Shown here one piece after another: positions 1-11,543 of a stretch of DNA of 64,000 bases. How positions within the stretch are numbered: position 1 is the first letter of the stretch; each line of letters begins with the position of its first letter. Below the pieces are notes generated by a model. That model had not been told where the DNA came from. It worked only from the letters and a program-made list of their open reading frames with translations, and ran no database searches. This DNA is from Rhytidiadelphus loreus (Eukaryota; Streptophyta; Bryopsida; Hypnales; Hylocomiaceae): positions 47,595,087-47,659,086 of the forward strand of contig OX344762.1 in assembly GCA_947034895.1 (NCBI GenBank). Direction: 5' to 3'. Made by a program: the position numbers and the translations under genes.

Positions 1-67
1 CTGCCGGGGGAACAGCGCTGGGAACGGCCCTGAAACAGCCCTTAAAATCCTGAAATCTCTTCTAATG
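1..67 (-). mobile_element. End fragment of a CATTAGATG-TIR MITE
   Basis: Read on the minus strand, this begins with CATTAGAAGAGATTT and continues with a GGGCCGTTCC block. Both match the left end of the complete element at 20646-20918. The element continues beyond the left edge of the window. No coding capacity is visible. Confidence 0.55.
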
Positions 68-369
68 AGTTCTTGATTTTAAATGTTTGTAAGCTTAACT
101 AAAAAAATGTAGCTCCAATAATCTATTTTTTACTTCATCTGAATTTTTTTCAAAAATTTCAAAATTTTAATTATTGTGACACTTTCAAGATAATTAGCAT
201 CTTCAAAACTCAAAATACACCATTTTTGAACTTTTTCTATCAAATTTCTCTTGGTGTGATCTCAAGGAGTAAATTAACTAAGGTAAAACAACCCATAACG
301 GTCAGATCACCCATAGTGGACACCTCATGATCCCATGATGGTTTTCTCATACCACAATCAATATCTAAC

Positions 370-690
370 TTGATACTCATGGAGTGATTAGTGACCACAT
401 TAGGAACACTCAACTTTTCTAGTGTAAATCATTGTCAAAAGAAGTGACTTTTCTTGGCATTCTACATTAGAAATTATTGCGACCACTTTAGGTGATTAAG
501 ATGAGCATATTGGCCGGTACACTTTTTGTGGTTATGAGGCAGACTATAGACCATGTTGGGAAGATCACTTCAGAAATACATTACTAGTTCACACTTTGTC
601 TGAAAAATAAAATTTCAATTGCTCTCACTATTTCTCACACTTATCTTTGTGTGGAAAAAAAAATTGAAAAATTTCAGCAATGGCATGAGG
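370..690 (+). repeat. Dispersed AT-rich repeat, family R1, copy 1
   Basis: The same order of short blocks recurs at 14575-14905 and 40640-40930: a block reading AGTGACTTTT, one around TTTAGGTGA.TA, and one reading TTTCAATTGCTCTC followed by TTTCTCACA. The copies have diverged and no terminal structure was found. It may be a decayed transposon. It carries no open frame of note. Confidence 0.45.
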
Positions 691-2300
691 GCAGACTCAA
701 AATTCTGACCACAATAGTCTGTTTTACCTTATACTATGATGCTTTTCACTATTATTTCCATTTTTTTAAAAGAAATTATATTATTTCAAGCATTTTGAAA
801 TTACTATGATTTTTACACAGAAATTTCTTTTTAAAATCATATAAAATTCAATTTGATGTTATTCATTTTGAAAAAAATGAGATAAAGTCTTAGATATATG
901 TTACCACATGTGAAAAATATCAAAATTTTGAAATCTATGTTTTAATGTAGAAATCTAATGAAGTTTGACCAAGCCCAAATATGAAATGTCCTTTAAGGGT
1001 CAATTCATCAATACTATTGAAGAAAGACCGATTGATAAACTGTTTTAGAATTGTGTGAAACTTGCCCCAAGGAAAATGCACTATGGGTGTGTTTCTAACT
1101 GCTTCAGAATTGGTGACATAATGCCAAGTTCAAGGTTTTCAAGACAGATTTTATAACTCATAATCTAAACCCTCTTTCTACACCCTTAGATTTGCACGAA
1201 ATATAGGTACTGATGTTTATGATGAACTATTAGACTTGACAATTATGTCCCATAATGCTCTCAAGCCTCCCAGCTCTAGTCCATTCCAGTTGGGTATATT
1301 ATGCACGGGTGCACATACACCTTCAACAGCAAGCTTCAAGCCTCACAACAGTCACTTGTAACAGTGTCGGTAAGTTACTCTGGGATTTCTGTTTGGCTAG
1401 CTGGCAACACAAAGAATCCTTGGAGTGATTACCACCAGCAAGTAGACAGTTGATTGCAATATAAAAATCTGCTTTTCCTTCTGTCGAAAACTAAAATATA
1501 CATCAGAGGAAGATCGATACTATCGTAAGCTTAGCATCAGAGCACAATAAATAATTTTCGCTGTTAGTCCAAGAATGAATTCCAGTGAACTGATTAAACT
1601 TATGTTGCAGTCCGTTTAGCTGAGTCAGGAGCGCACATGGTGCGATCATTTCAAAGATTGACCACGAACTGAAGGTCATGGAAACTCAGAGACGGAAGCT
1701 TCTGCCATTTAACTGAAAGTCCGTCCCAGCTACAGATTGATTCCGTTGCTGAGTAATTGAGGCACAAACTTCAAAAAAATTGGAAATTTATATTGTTTTT
1801 TCACAATGGAATCGTGTTCATGCAAAGCACCATGCCAGTTGATGAATCATGTTCAATTAACTTACAGTCAACAACAGTTCTCGTAATCAATAACTTAACT
1901 TATTAATCAGTCTGCCGACGCGTTAATTTTCTCAAATCGCTGACTCAGGCAGTTGAATCAAAGTGATACAACTGAAGCAGGACCCGCTATATATACGCCG
2001 TTATTGAGAACTCTGACTTAACAGTGGGAGAGCAAATTTAGAGTCACTAGAAATGTTGTTTGTTTGTTTTTTAATGAGAATCAGCACTGGACAACAGAGT
2101 AGATATTATGAGAAATCAATCAGTACAACAAAGTAGATATTTCAGTCTTTTTATAATAATATATTACGGAGTACAAATTAGTGTGTCTTTTAGTCTTGCA
2201 AATTAGTGTCATGTGCAGTACTAGGATAAAAACTAACCAAAATTTCATTAAAATGGTGGTGTTTTATTAAAATGGTAGAGAAGGGGAAGGGTGAAAATCA
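691..2300. other. No gene recognised; possible spliced non-coding transcript
   Basis: AT-rich DNA without a convincing coding frame. A strong donor (TCG|GTAAGT, GT at 1370) and a strong acceptor (TATGTTGCAG, ending at 1610) face each other on the plus strand and would define a 241-bp intron. The flanking sequence has stops in all frames, so any transcript would be non-coding or untranslated. A TATATATA stretch lies at 1988-1995. Confidence 0.25.
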
Positions 2301-3858
2301 AACAATTTCTTTAAATTGGCACTATTTAGGGCGCCAACAATTGTGATTCATTTGCACAAAGTTCTAAAGTCTAAGATTGGTATAGATTTCAAAATGCAAG
2401 GTTTTAACATAAAAGTGCCCATGTTTGTGGAAATACATGCCAATTTAATGAAATCGACATTGGAAGAAGGAAATGAATGGGAAAATGGCGTATGGCATAG
2501 CCCCATTTAATGAAATTTCCCATCACTGTAGTTGTGTCGATAATCATACTTGGATCACATTGGTTATTAGTTGTAAGAGGGTCCTAGTTAAATTGAAGAG
2601 AGAGACATGTATCAAGGAATTCAAAGCATTTTCTTCCCAAATTGGAGGTGGCCTAATTCTTGATTAATTCTTCAACAATGTTTTAGATAAGTTCATGACT
2701 TTAAGAGGAGAGAAGAAAAAATAGTCAGTCTTTTAAGTACACTTTCATTGACCAGTGAATATTAACCTCAAGGTAGATTTCTATCCATCACTTGGTTGAG
2801 TTCCCAAGTGATGATGGAGCTCTTGTATCTTGTTTTACTTTACGAATTGAAACAAGAATACTAACATTCATTTGTGTGTAAACCTAAACCTAATTTTACA
2901 CCTGGGCTTCATCTTGCAAACAGATCACAAGTGCACAACCTCCACCATAGTAACAAACATTCTTGAATTCAAGACCAACATCCGACCCATCCTGAAACAT
3001 CCATCAAAAGGCATCTAACCGATTAACAAGACTGACACATGGTGATTGAACACAAAAACAATTTCCCACAATGTGTGGAATACGCTACTATAAGTAAGAA
3101 GAAAAAAAGACACATGTGTGTATCCAAGTCAACCTTTAAATCACGAGGCATGATTCATTTCTACACTGATAGACAATGCACTAATCAATCTTGTCATCTT
3201 GTGTGTTTCTGTGTACAAATTATGAACAATTTAAGTAATCCTGAATGCCTATACCAATATCAACCACTATACCACTCTAGCTATAACCTCAGTCTGTAAA
3301 ATTTAAATTTTTACCTTCCCCATGGCCCCTACAACGTAACATTAACAGAGTCCTCTATCAAGGGGAACACTAATTAATACATGCATTTCAACCTAAATTA
3401 AACCTCTCAATTACCAACACAGTATACTACCACATCCTGCTCCAACTTCTTTTAATTACCTTTAAATTAATCAATCACTGAGCTTCCTATAATTGAGCTC
3501 TCCAAGAGATGGCGACAAGACTGACAACCAGGCTGCTATTAATTAGTTTCAAGCCAAGCTTCGTTGCTTCTTCTGTATACACGATGATGCTAGCTCCCAT
3601 ACATCTTCCAATTCCAGCACCAAGGAAAAGAAAGAATGTAAACTCCAATGTAAGGCACGCTTCACCATGGGATCCCTCCAGAGATCGATCGACTCCAAGT
3701 TGCTTGTTTTCTGTACAAGTTGCATCTGTGAGGGAGTCGATCTCAGCTCGTCGATCAAGCATCCATGGAGATTCGATCACAGAGAATTCATGGAGATCGA
3801 TAGATGATGTACAATTTGTACTCGAAACCTCTGCTCGATCGACCCCCTATCTATATCT
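2301..3858. other. Intergenic and NAC 3' flank, no separate gene seen
   Basis: Only short overlapping frames are present, with no recognisable domain. The part next to 3858 should contain the 3' UTR of the minus-strand NAC gene. I could not place a canonical AATAAA signal. Confidence 0.4.
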
Positions 3859-6382
3859 TCACAGATGTTGTGCGACAGGGTTGTAATTCCAAAACTCGGA
3901 CGAGAAAATGTCCGAGTTTTGTCGCTTGATCTGCTGCCCCAAGTCAGTGGCGCTCATCTTCCCAGATGAGCCTCGTGCATACTCCATTGAATTCACACCC
4001 GCCGACGAGCCTGTTGTTTTCGGAGGCTCCTGCAAGAGTGCACTCCAGTCCACATTCTCCACCCCCAAAATGGCTTCTTCGCCATCGCTAGCGCTGCCGC
4101 TGGTGGTGGCTTCGTTCTGGAAGTCCCCCTCCTGGAAGCTCTCTGGGATGTTCAAGTAGTTTTCCTCCTCCTCGGAGGGTCTTCGGAAGCTCAAGGCGCG
4201 GGCGTAGGTCGTCGACGAGGGCAGCATAGAATTCGAATGAGGGAAATGAGTGGGGAAACTTCCGTACACTGATTGGTGGTGGCTTTGGTAATCGTCCAAG
4301 TTGATAATCTCTTGCTTGATCGATGGGTTGTTGTACTGATTGTATTGGTGGTGCTCGGAGAAGGTGTAACGACCTGCGGAGAGAATGTCTGGGGAGCCTG
4401 AGGGATCTGGGAGAAGACCGAGTTGTTGCCCCTCGTAGGAAACGACGCGCTCGTGGAGCTTCAGTTTGAGGTTTTTGTTCTTCTGGAAGACGCGGCAGAC
4501 CACCCAGCCTCCGTCCTCCTGGAAACAATAACAATTAAGTTCAGTCCACGTGGTGATCCAAAACAATTTGTTTCTGGACAACCGTGTTGTATTCATGTTA
4601 GTTTGGTAGAAATCGAGAAGAATTGGACTATCAGAACTTTAGACTTCAAAAAGATCGAGAGCATAACCTAAGGATATGTAGGGAGGAACGAGGACCCTCA
4701 ATTACAACTACGGCTCTGAGAACTTAAACTCACAGCAGACTGACCCTCAAAACCTTGTTGTCTGAGAAGAAAAAAACACTGAAGAAGAAATCGAATGAAA
4801 CAAATAGATCGACCCTAAGACTAACACTTGTTGATATCCAGAAGTTGATCAGAAGTAAAAAACGTGAGAATTCAACAGAGTCAAGGACTTTGAGAACACA
4901 AACTGAGGATACGTGTACATAGAAACTGAGAGTCACTTTGAGATCGAAGACATTCATTCAAACTGAAGATCTATCTATATATAATCTAAGAAGAGACGCT
5001 CGATCAAAACGACGACTTGGAGGATACATATCAACGGAACCTAAACCTCCAAAACTACGACTACACCTTAGGATACAAACTGTGAGAACGGAAAACCTCC
5101 ATAACTAGGACTACAAGGATACAAACGGCGAGTAAACCTGTAAAGCTAACAAAGCCATCCATTCAAAAGCCAAACACTGGAAGCTGAGGAGCCCTGTGAA
5201 GTGAAGGACCTAGCTGGAGTCCGACCGGGACTTAGCTAGCAAGCTCTGGAGGCATGGATGGATTGCAAGAGGATGAATTGAAGGACTTTGGATCCCAATT
5301 AAGCTAAAGCTAAGGTTTTCGAAGATTCGTACGTGAGCCGGTCGTCCTGGTCCATCATCCAGTCGAAACTCGTGCATAATCCATTCGGTTTTGACGCCGT
5401 GCGGGGCTCTTCCCTGGTAGAACACCAGCGTCTTGCGCATCCCGATGAGTCGCGTGTGCAGCTTGGCGCTGATGGGCTTGTCGCGTCCCGTAGCTTTCCA
5501 AAAACCCATCGCTGTGGCGCGGTTGGCGCGGTTGCCCGTCGGGTACTTCTTGTCCTTGCGGCTGAAGAAGTAGCAGTCGCTCGGCTTCTCACTCGATGAT
5601 TCCACGGACACCGCTACCGTGGAAGCCTGGATCTTGCAAAGCTCTGCAGAAACAACAACAAAATCATCAACAATCACATTAGAACTAGCTTGAAGAGTTA
5701 TAGCTCTGATTGAATTTAATCGAGACTGTCAGAAAGTACTACACACTAACCGACGAGGATGACTGAATCTTGCAGAGCTCTGAAACCGACCACCGTAACA
5801 AAATCACAACAATCCAATTAGTCCAGTGCGAACTTCAAATCTAAAGAGTCTCAGCTTTGATATCCTCTAGTAGAAGGCTCCCAACAGTTACCATACGACG
5901 CCTGGATCCTTAACAGCTCTCCAAACCGACCGTCAACACCACAATAACAATTGAATTCATTAAGAACTGTCTAGCTTCAAATCTAAAGAGTCAACGCTTT
6001 GTTTGAATCTAGAAGAGACTCCCAACAAGTACTATACACTAACCAATTGCGCGCAACGCCGCCTAATCTTGCACAGCCACCGACCACCACCACAACAATA
6101 ACAACAACCGGATTCATTGAGAACTGGCTTCAAAATTAAAGAGTCTAGATACGCATTTATTGAATCTAGAAGAGGCCCCCAACAATTACTATACACTGGT
6201 TTTCGATCGAAGTGCTCACCTTGGAGATCCCATGGCTCCAACTTGTACAGATCAAGCTCCCGGATGAGGTCCAGGTCGATCTTCCTGGCATTGACCTTCT
6301 TCGGGAGATAGTATCCTACTAATTCTTCGTCCGTGGGGTGGAACCGAAATCCTACTGGAACTCTGGAAGTCAGCTGGCTCAT
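3859..6382 (-). CDS. NAC-domain transcription factor, VNS/SMB-like, three exons, complete
   Basis: Exons on the minus strand are 6382-6220, 5643-5333 and 4518-3859 (phases 1 and 0), giving 377 codons plus stop. Both introns fall at the positions usual for NAC genes. Exon 1 has subdomain A ([16 protein letters not shown], about residues 11-26) and [12 protein letters not shown]. Exon 2 has [38 protein letters not shown] and [10 protein letters not shown]. Exon 3 opens with [13 protein letters not shown] and then a Ser/Gln/His/Asn-rich C-terminal region with VDWSALLQ near residue 310. This pattern is closest to the VND/NST/SMB group, nuclear activators of wall thickening, water-conducting or root-cap cell programmes; that subgroup call is inference. 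Odd points are the N-terminal PVGFRF where PPGFRF is usual, a Cys replacing Trp in the WYFF motif, and an insertion of about nine residues after ELCKI, at the exon edge duplicated in intron 1. The donor of exon 2 (CAC|GTACGA) is weaker than average. The start is the first ATG directly before the NAC domain. Confidence 0.9.
5042..5140. repeat. Two-copy tandem repeat in NAC intron 2
   Basis: Two diverged copies of a unit of about 50 bp, recognised by AAACCTCCA.AACTA.GACTAC followed by AGGATACAAAC. It lies wholly inside intron 2 (4519-5332), which is otherwise featureless. Confidence 0.5.
5631..6210 (-). repeat. Four tandem copies filling NAC intron 1, including the exon 2 acceptor
   Basis: Units start near 5631, 5767, 5905 and 6066 (about 136-161 bp each). 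On the plus strand each starts ATCTTGCA or ATCCTTAA, then AGCTCT or a variant, then a CAACAACAA-type stretch, TCTAAAGAG and ACTATACAC-like blocks. Read on the minus strand, each copy repeats the acceptor and the first exon 2 codons. The functional copy encodes ELCKIQAS, the next [13 protein letters not shown] then stop, the third [10 protein letters not shown], the fourth WLCKIRRR. The repeats therefore look like duplicated, decaying copies of the splice acceptor plus exon edge. Confidence 0.8.
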
Positions 6383-6484
6383 CTTGCTTTAATTCTTCTT
6401 CTTCAAAACTGGACCAAGAAAAACCAAGGTGTACACAAGATCAGCACAGAGACAGATACAGACAGGCCCAGAATCCAACGTTCT

Positions 6485-6544
6485 CTAGGGTCTAGGGCAA
6501 ACAGACAGCTGGTTACCGATTGAGCATGGGTGGGAGGTTTTCAT
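6485..6544 (-). other. Upstream ORF of 19 codons in the NAC leader
   Basis: ATG at 6544 on the minus strand opens a 19-codon frame (MKTSHPCSIGN...) ending in TAG at 6485, about 100 bp before the NAC start. A second short frame (MLNR) overlaps it. If the leader is unspliced, scanning ribosomes would meet these first. An acceptor-like TTTTTCTTGGTCCAG lies just upstream of the NAC ATG, so splicing could remove them. Confidence 0.4.
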
Positions 6545-6625
6545 CGTGCTTGAAACCAACTGGAAATCTTCTGTGAGCAACAACCTTGACTGATCAAAAG
6601 CTTCCTCAGGAAGAAGTGGTGGTTG

Positions 6626-6634
6626 TATATATAT
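6626..6634 (-). promoter_or_regulatory. TATA box candidate for the NAC gene
   Basis: A TATATATAT run about 245 bp upstream of the NAC start codon. Transcription starting about 30 bp downstream on the minus strand would leave a leader of roughly 220 nt with the uORFs. A more distal promoter with a spliced leader is the alternative. Confidence 0.4.
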
Positions 6635-6639
6635 TTTGG

Positions 6640-8733
6640 TCCCTGGGCAGAATCAGCTTTAGAAAGATGAGCTGGGGTCCTTTTTAGACTGCATGCCCAC
6701 CAGCTATTGTTGGGGTGCATCAGCAGGCCAATGAGGACCTAAATTTGGGTTACCCCACGAGCTTATCATATGGTGTACTATAGTTAGTACCAAGCAAATC
6801 AGATTATCAGACAGTTTCTAGATGCCTAATATAGCGGGTGGTAAGTAACTGAAAATCTTCTACAGTTAATTCAGTCGGGCAAGGTGTAAAAAAGGTGCAA
6901 TAAAACTACGGAGTACTTTCTTTTAGCCACTTTTTCTTGACCTTTTTCCCTGTTACTCCCCCTGCTTAATTTGGGTGTCTAACAACGACGTGGACGCTAG
7001 AAGCTGAAACGCGTTTTGGAACATGAAAATCTTTAGTTATGATGAGGTGGTGCATGTCCTTGGAAATTTGCAACTTTCTGGAGGGTCCAGGGGTCGGTGT
7101 TTAAACCAAATTGCAAACTAAGCTCATTATCACATGCACTCAAGCTCTAGCTCTGTGGCCACGCCAGTCGGTTCTTCAGCCGAAAGCTCATGCCGCAATT
7201 AAGGAAACTGCTCAGGAAGTTAGCACCATGATTAGTTTCATGAGCAAACTATGAGTAAACTTCCCCCTCCCAAGGCAGGAATTCAAGCACACACAAAAGG
7301 AACCTCCTCGTTTGATAAACCTCAATACTGCACGACTAAAGTGCCCCGAGAGCTAGCTCCACACCACAAGTCAGCACCAATTCAAGTCATGATGGTGACC
7401 GAAGCAAAAGTTCACCTCCCAGCTTCGAATCTCTCTCCGTCCGTCCGTCGTGAAAAAATTAAAATAAAATAAAAAAGTAGAAACAAAAACTAAACCCCTG
7501 AAAAACATGCAGATCTGACTGAGTCAGCTGAACTGAATTTCCGGAAGGGCTGGTACTTGAAACGCTTGAACTCTCTGAACTGATCTGCCACATCTACAAC
7601 AGCTGGAGGTTTACCTGAAAGGTAGGAATCCGTCGTCCTGACTGTGATATTCTCTTATTTATGTATCCCGACTTCGTGAGATTGATCGAGACCGCAAACA
7701 CAGACAACCACACAGAATTTGATACCAAAAACTTCGCTATCAGAGGAGCTACTACTGATGGTCCAGGCTAGGGAACGCACGGCAGCGAGCACATGGTTGG
7801 AACCATATACATAACGTGTGAACCATAACCGGAGCCAGCTTCGGAAGATTGAAACTCCAAAGCACGTACAAAGGGGAGAGACAGGCCACAATAGACGGGT
7901 CCTGAGACTACGCAGCCGTTGTCCTACTTTTGCGCATGAAATGGTAATTGGTACAGACTACCGTTCTGGATCGTATGTCAGAAACTCAGGACGCAGGGGC
8001 AAGGAAAGATATGAAATCGAAGGAAAAGAAATCAAAGGCAAGGGAATCCAAAGGTAAGAAAAAGAAAACAAAAGGAAAGGAAAAGAAAGGAATTCAGTAG
8101 GTTCCTTGAGCGTCACTCTACCATGGGGGGAGCCACTTTATGGCGGAGTAGAGTTTCTGATTCACTAGTAAATGCTACCCAAAGCTGGAGACAGACAAAA
8201 ACGCGCTTACGCACGCACCGACCAAGCAATGGACTCCCTTCAACAACCTCGACGTCATTCGATACATGCTACCCGATCTTGAGTTTGCAACAAGCTAGAG
8301 CTCGCAAGAATCAACCAATATAAAAATATCTACATTAAAAAACGCTCTCGGAAAGCGTTGCTCTGTCGCGTTACCTTGTGTCGAGACAAGCTGGAAATGA
8401 TATTCTAGTGCAGATCGCAGATCGTTCGACTTGATGCTGCATGCGATTCGCATTGGTATGACTTCAAACACGGTTTATTCCTACTCCGAATAAATAATAT
8501 AAGGAGTAAGTACTACTTGTATCTACGTCCTGAAGAGCTATAGAAGTGCTACTAAAATCGATCGTTCTCAAAAGCTCTCAGAATCTTCTGCCACAGTTGC
8601 AGCACGTTGTGCACAAGCTCAGATGAATGTAGCCAGCGACTAATTAATACACATGTACACAACCATGCAAGCAGTGAGGAGATGGTGAAGCTAGCCAGCA
8701 CTATAATGGCTATCACTGGTACACGTGGCTTAC
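6640..8733. other. NAC upstream region, no coding gene seen
   Basis: Moderately GC-balanced, low-repeat DNA. Frames are short and lack domains. On the minus strand, TACCTTTCAG at about 7615-7624 and GTTTTTCAG at about 7500-7508 resemble 3' splice sites, as expected if a longer leader is spliced here. Confidence 0.3.
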
Positions 8734-9820
8734 CACAGAGCAGACGCAAAGTGGTGTGAAATCCAAATGAGGTCGATGGAAGAGAGAGATTCAGTCTGAC
8801 ACGGGAAGCAAAGTGGGCTGGCTCTAGTGCTCTGGATGGAGTGTTCGAGAAGCTACCCAGTATTCGTTCCAGTGCATGTCTGCGATCGAACAAACTGAAG
8901 AGCTGAGAGATCGATAATGCGAACACTACGAGACAAGCAACCAGAGAGCATCCAAGATGCCTTATCCATTCCGAAATCTCGAAACTAGAGCCTTGAAAGG
9001 CCGTCAAAACCCCTGGGAAAAAAAAAATTCACGTTCTGGAACTCATTGCTCTGGTTTCCCAAGCCCCACTCAAAAACTCAGCGTGCATTGAGGTGTTGCG
9101 AACAGAGTAACCCTCCTCTCTTGACATATTTGTCACTAGCTATACACGTAAGAGAAAAAGCCAAGACATGCACATCACCCAGCCACACTCACAGCTGGAG
9201 CAAGCAAACCCGCCCTCAGACACAAACTAAAAGCCTCACAAAAGACCCCACGTACCATCCGATCCTTCAGCACTAACCGCATGGCAACACGACAAGATTT
9301 CTACAAAGTAGACAACCAGACACTCAATTAACTTAAGCGATCGATCGATCAAAGGGGTACGTCACAGTCCTCGTCACCACGCCCCACTGAACGACGAACT
9401 CGCGGTCCATTCACAACATTGGAACAATCTGCAGAGTTGCAATCATTCCTGAAGCACGCAAGGCATCTCCGGCCTTCCAATCAACAATCACCACCACCCA
9501 CAATTCACTGTCGCCACATGCATGCACTGTATCAACCCGGCCGACGGCCTTAATAACTTCGCTTAACTTCCCGTATATATCTCCCATGAACTGACCCCGG
9601 AACTCACAAACAGAAGCTCTGTACCAAATTACAAACACACCATTCTATCCACTAACACTCAGACACCAGCAATGCGACCCCAAATCCAAACCACGAACAG
9701 AGAGCTAATGATCAATCCTTACCGTCAATTGATCTCGTAAGCACCAGTCGGTCGATCCTTCAAGTCGTCCGTCCTCTTGATCGCGCGCCAGGAGCTAGCT
9801 GTTGTGAAGGGCAAGAGTAG
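8734..9820 (-). other. Possible non-coding leader exons upstream of NAC
   Basis: On the minus strand a donor (GACG|GTAAGG, exon end 9723) is followed by a strong acceptor (ten T, then CCCAG, exon start 9012) and another donor (TGTG|GTAAGC, exon end 8734). The first exon contains no ATG. The 151-codon open frame at 8552-9007 has no internal ATG and starts with TTG, so I treat it as non-coding. These could be leader exons of the NAC gene or an independent long non-coding RNA. Transcript data would decide. Confidence 0.3.
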
Positions 9821-9846
9821 AGGTTGCAGGAGAGGATGGCGTGGCT

Positions 9847-9854
9847 TATAAAAG
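9847..9854 (+). promoter_or_regulatory. TATAAAAG box, plus strand
   Basis: A perfect TATAAAAG. About 24 bp downstream is ATG in a GCCGCCATG context (9878), opening a 26-codon frame with a run of five Ala that ends near 9958. No larger gene follows; the DNA turns into transposon sequence from about 10.3 kb. It may be the promoter of a lost gene, a short transcript, or a coincidence. Confidence 0.3.
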
Positions 9855-9910
9855 CCTCCGGCTGGCACTCAGCCGCCATGTCGGCTTACACGCCTCCCCA
9901 GACGCAACGA

Positions 9911-9927
9911 ATTGCTGCTGCTGCTGC
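9911..9927 (+). repeat. (GCT)5 microsatellite
   Basis: A perfect GCT trinucleotide run. It creates the Cys, Ala or Gln runs seen in overlapping frames here and is not evidence of a gene. Confidence 0.8.
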
Positions 9928-10328
9928 TCCTCCGTTGGGGCAAACGGAACGGAACTGAATTGTTCCGACCCGGCCTGTCTGTCTGCCCGGCTGATGATGA
10001 GCTCGGATTCTTGCTGCCCAAGGGATCGCCTTCGGCGCACTGAATTTGGGGCCGGGGGCGATCGGTGGAGTGGCGGCAGCGGCATCAAGCTAGGCTCCAC
10101 TCTCAAGTGGCGGACGGAGGTGCAGGATTTTAGCTGCGGGGGCTAAAAACAAGCGGCTCAGAGATCTATGAACTGAGCTTCAAAAACAAGTTTCAGTTCA
10201 GTTGGACCAGCCGGTGGGGGATTTTTTTTAAAAAGCTTTACCACCTATTTTCCCTCCAATTCCCATATTGAACCGGGTTTTCAAGTACCATGGAGTCCAT
10301 TTTTTTCTCTATTTTTTTTAGTACTTCT

Positions 10329-10654
10329 AACTACACTCATAATGGTATATAGTGTTATGTTACAAATAGTGTTACCTAATTTTTACTAGACCCATTTTGA
10401 GTTTTACTTTCCACTTCTTGTGAGGTCATTTCTAATATGAAATTACCTTTACCACTAAATGAAGTCTTGTTAAAAATTTATATCCCAAAAAAATTCAAAA
10501 AGTTGGCAAATAGTGTCTATATTGACATTTAGTGTTGGTAATACTAGTGAAATTGTTGACATTTAGTGTTAGTAACACTAGTGAAATTGTTGACATTTAG
10601 TGTTGTACTTCGTAATTAGTGTTGCCAACACTATTTACCATTATTAGTGTAGTG
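10329..10654. mobile_element. CACTA-like MITE with long terminal inverted repeats
   Basis: The left end reads ACTACACTCATAATGG and the right end, reverse complemented, CACTACACTAATAATGG. Both continue into TA.ATAGTGTT. Inside are direct copies of a unit of about 35 bp containing GACATTTAGTGTT. Termini starting CACTA fit the CACTA superfamily. No clear 3-bp target duplication was seen. A related copy is at 51897-52145. Confidence 0.6.
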
Positions 10655-10764
10655 AAAAGAAATATTTTATAGATTTTTTCACCAGGATTTTTTTTCCAAT
10701 TCCATTGGATAACAATGAACAAAACCGGTAGTTCTCTTCCAACATTGAAACCGATACTTACTTA

Positions 10765-11000
10765 GGTCAGGGTGAATTGACCCCCTCACTCATCTCCCCC
10801 AAGTCAGTCTAGGGGGTGCATGTAAAAAAAAGACCCCCTATTTTGTGCCCAGAAAATGTATGCTCTACATATCACCTAGCTAATTTGGGGCCTCTGATTG
10901 CAAATATGAATTCAAAAATTGAAAATTTTATCATGCATGAGAAATAAAAATTTAAAGGTTTTCCTTTAGGGACGAGCGAGGGGTTCAGTTCACCCCGGCC
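10765..11000. mobile_element. hAT-like MITE (GGTCAGGGTGAA ends), copy 1
   Basis: 236-bp element with inverted ends GGTCAGGGTGAATTGA and GGCCGGGGTGAACTGA. It is flanked by perfect 8-bp direct repeats CTTACTTA at 10757-10764 and 11001-11008. Eight-bp target duplications are typical of hAT transposons. A related copy in inverted orientation is at 25284-25503. Confidence 0.7.
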
Positions 11001-11543
11001 CTTACTTAGGTGCATTCTTCATTTCACTGCAGTAATCTTGAAAGTCATCCATTGGCCACTTTTGGGCCTCTTCATGGATAAGTGGTTATGAACATTTCTG
11101 AATAAACAATACCCCAAAACGGTAGAAGTTCAGGCACATGGCAGTGATCCCAAATGTGGTTTTGCTGAAAACACTCTAAAACCGGTAAATGAGGTAAAAC
11201 TTCAAGTTTTAACATAGTAAGTTGGTTTGGCATTTGGGGGAGCAGTAAAAAAAAAGGGGGGTAGAAGTTTAGCCACATCTTTGAACACTTTAATTTGCAG
11301 ACAGGCAGCAGTAACAATGTGGTTTTCAGAAGTAACATAGCTCAGTTTGCTAAAAACAGTGCTAAATTAACTAAAAATGCCAGTTTTAACACAGTAATAA
11401 GTTGGGTATACAGTTTTGGAGCATCATATTTTTAAATATTGGTAGTGGCTTAGCCACATTTGCCCCTGGAGAACCGACTATGCAGACATGCCAATGGTCC
11501 CAAATTTGATCATCAAAATTAACTCCAGTTTTTGAAAACACTA

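Noticed and set aside
3487..3886. Opposing frames of 97 and 125 codons beside the NAC stop
   Set aside because: They lie in the likely NAC 3' UTR, overlap each other and have no domain.
4088..4534. 148-codon Arg/Pro-rich minus frame
   Set aside because: It is a shifted-frame shadow of NAC exon 3.
8552..9007. 151-codon minus frame with hydrophobic stretches
   Set aside because: It starts at TTG, contains no ATG, lacks a known domain and overlaps splice signals that better fit a non-coding leader.
9841..10146. 101-codon plus frame with a Cys run
   Set aside because: It starts at GTG inside a TATA box, and the Cys run comes from a GCT microsatellite.
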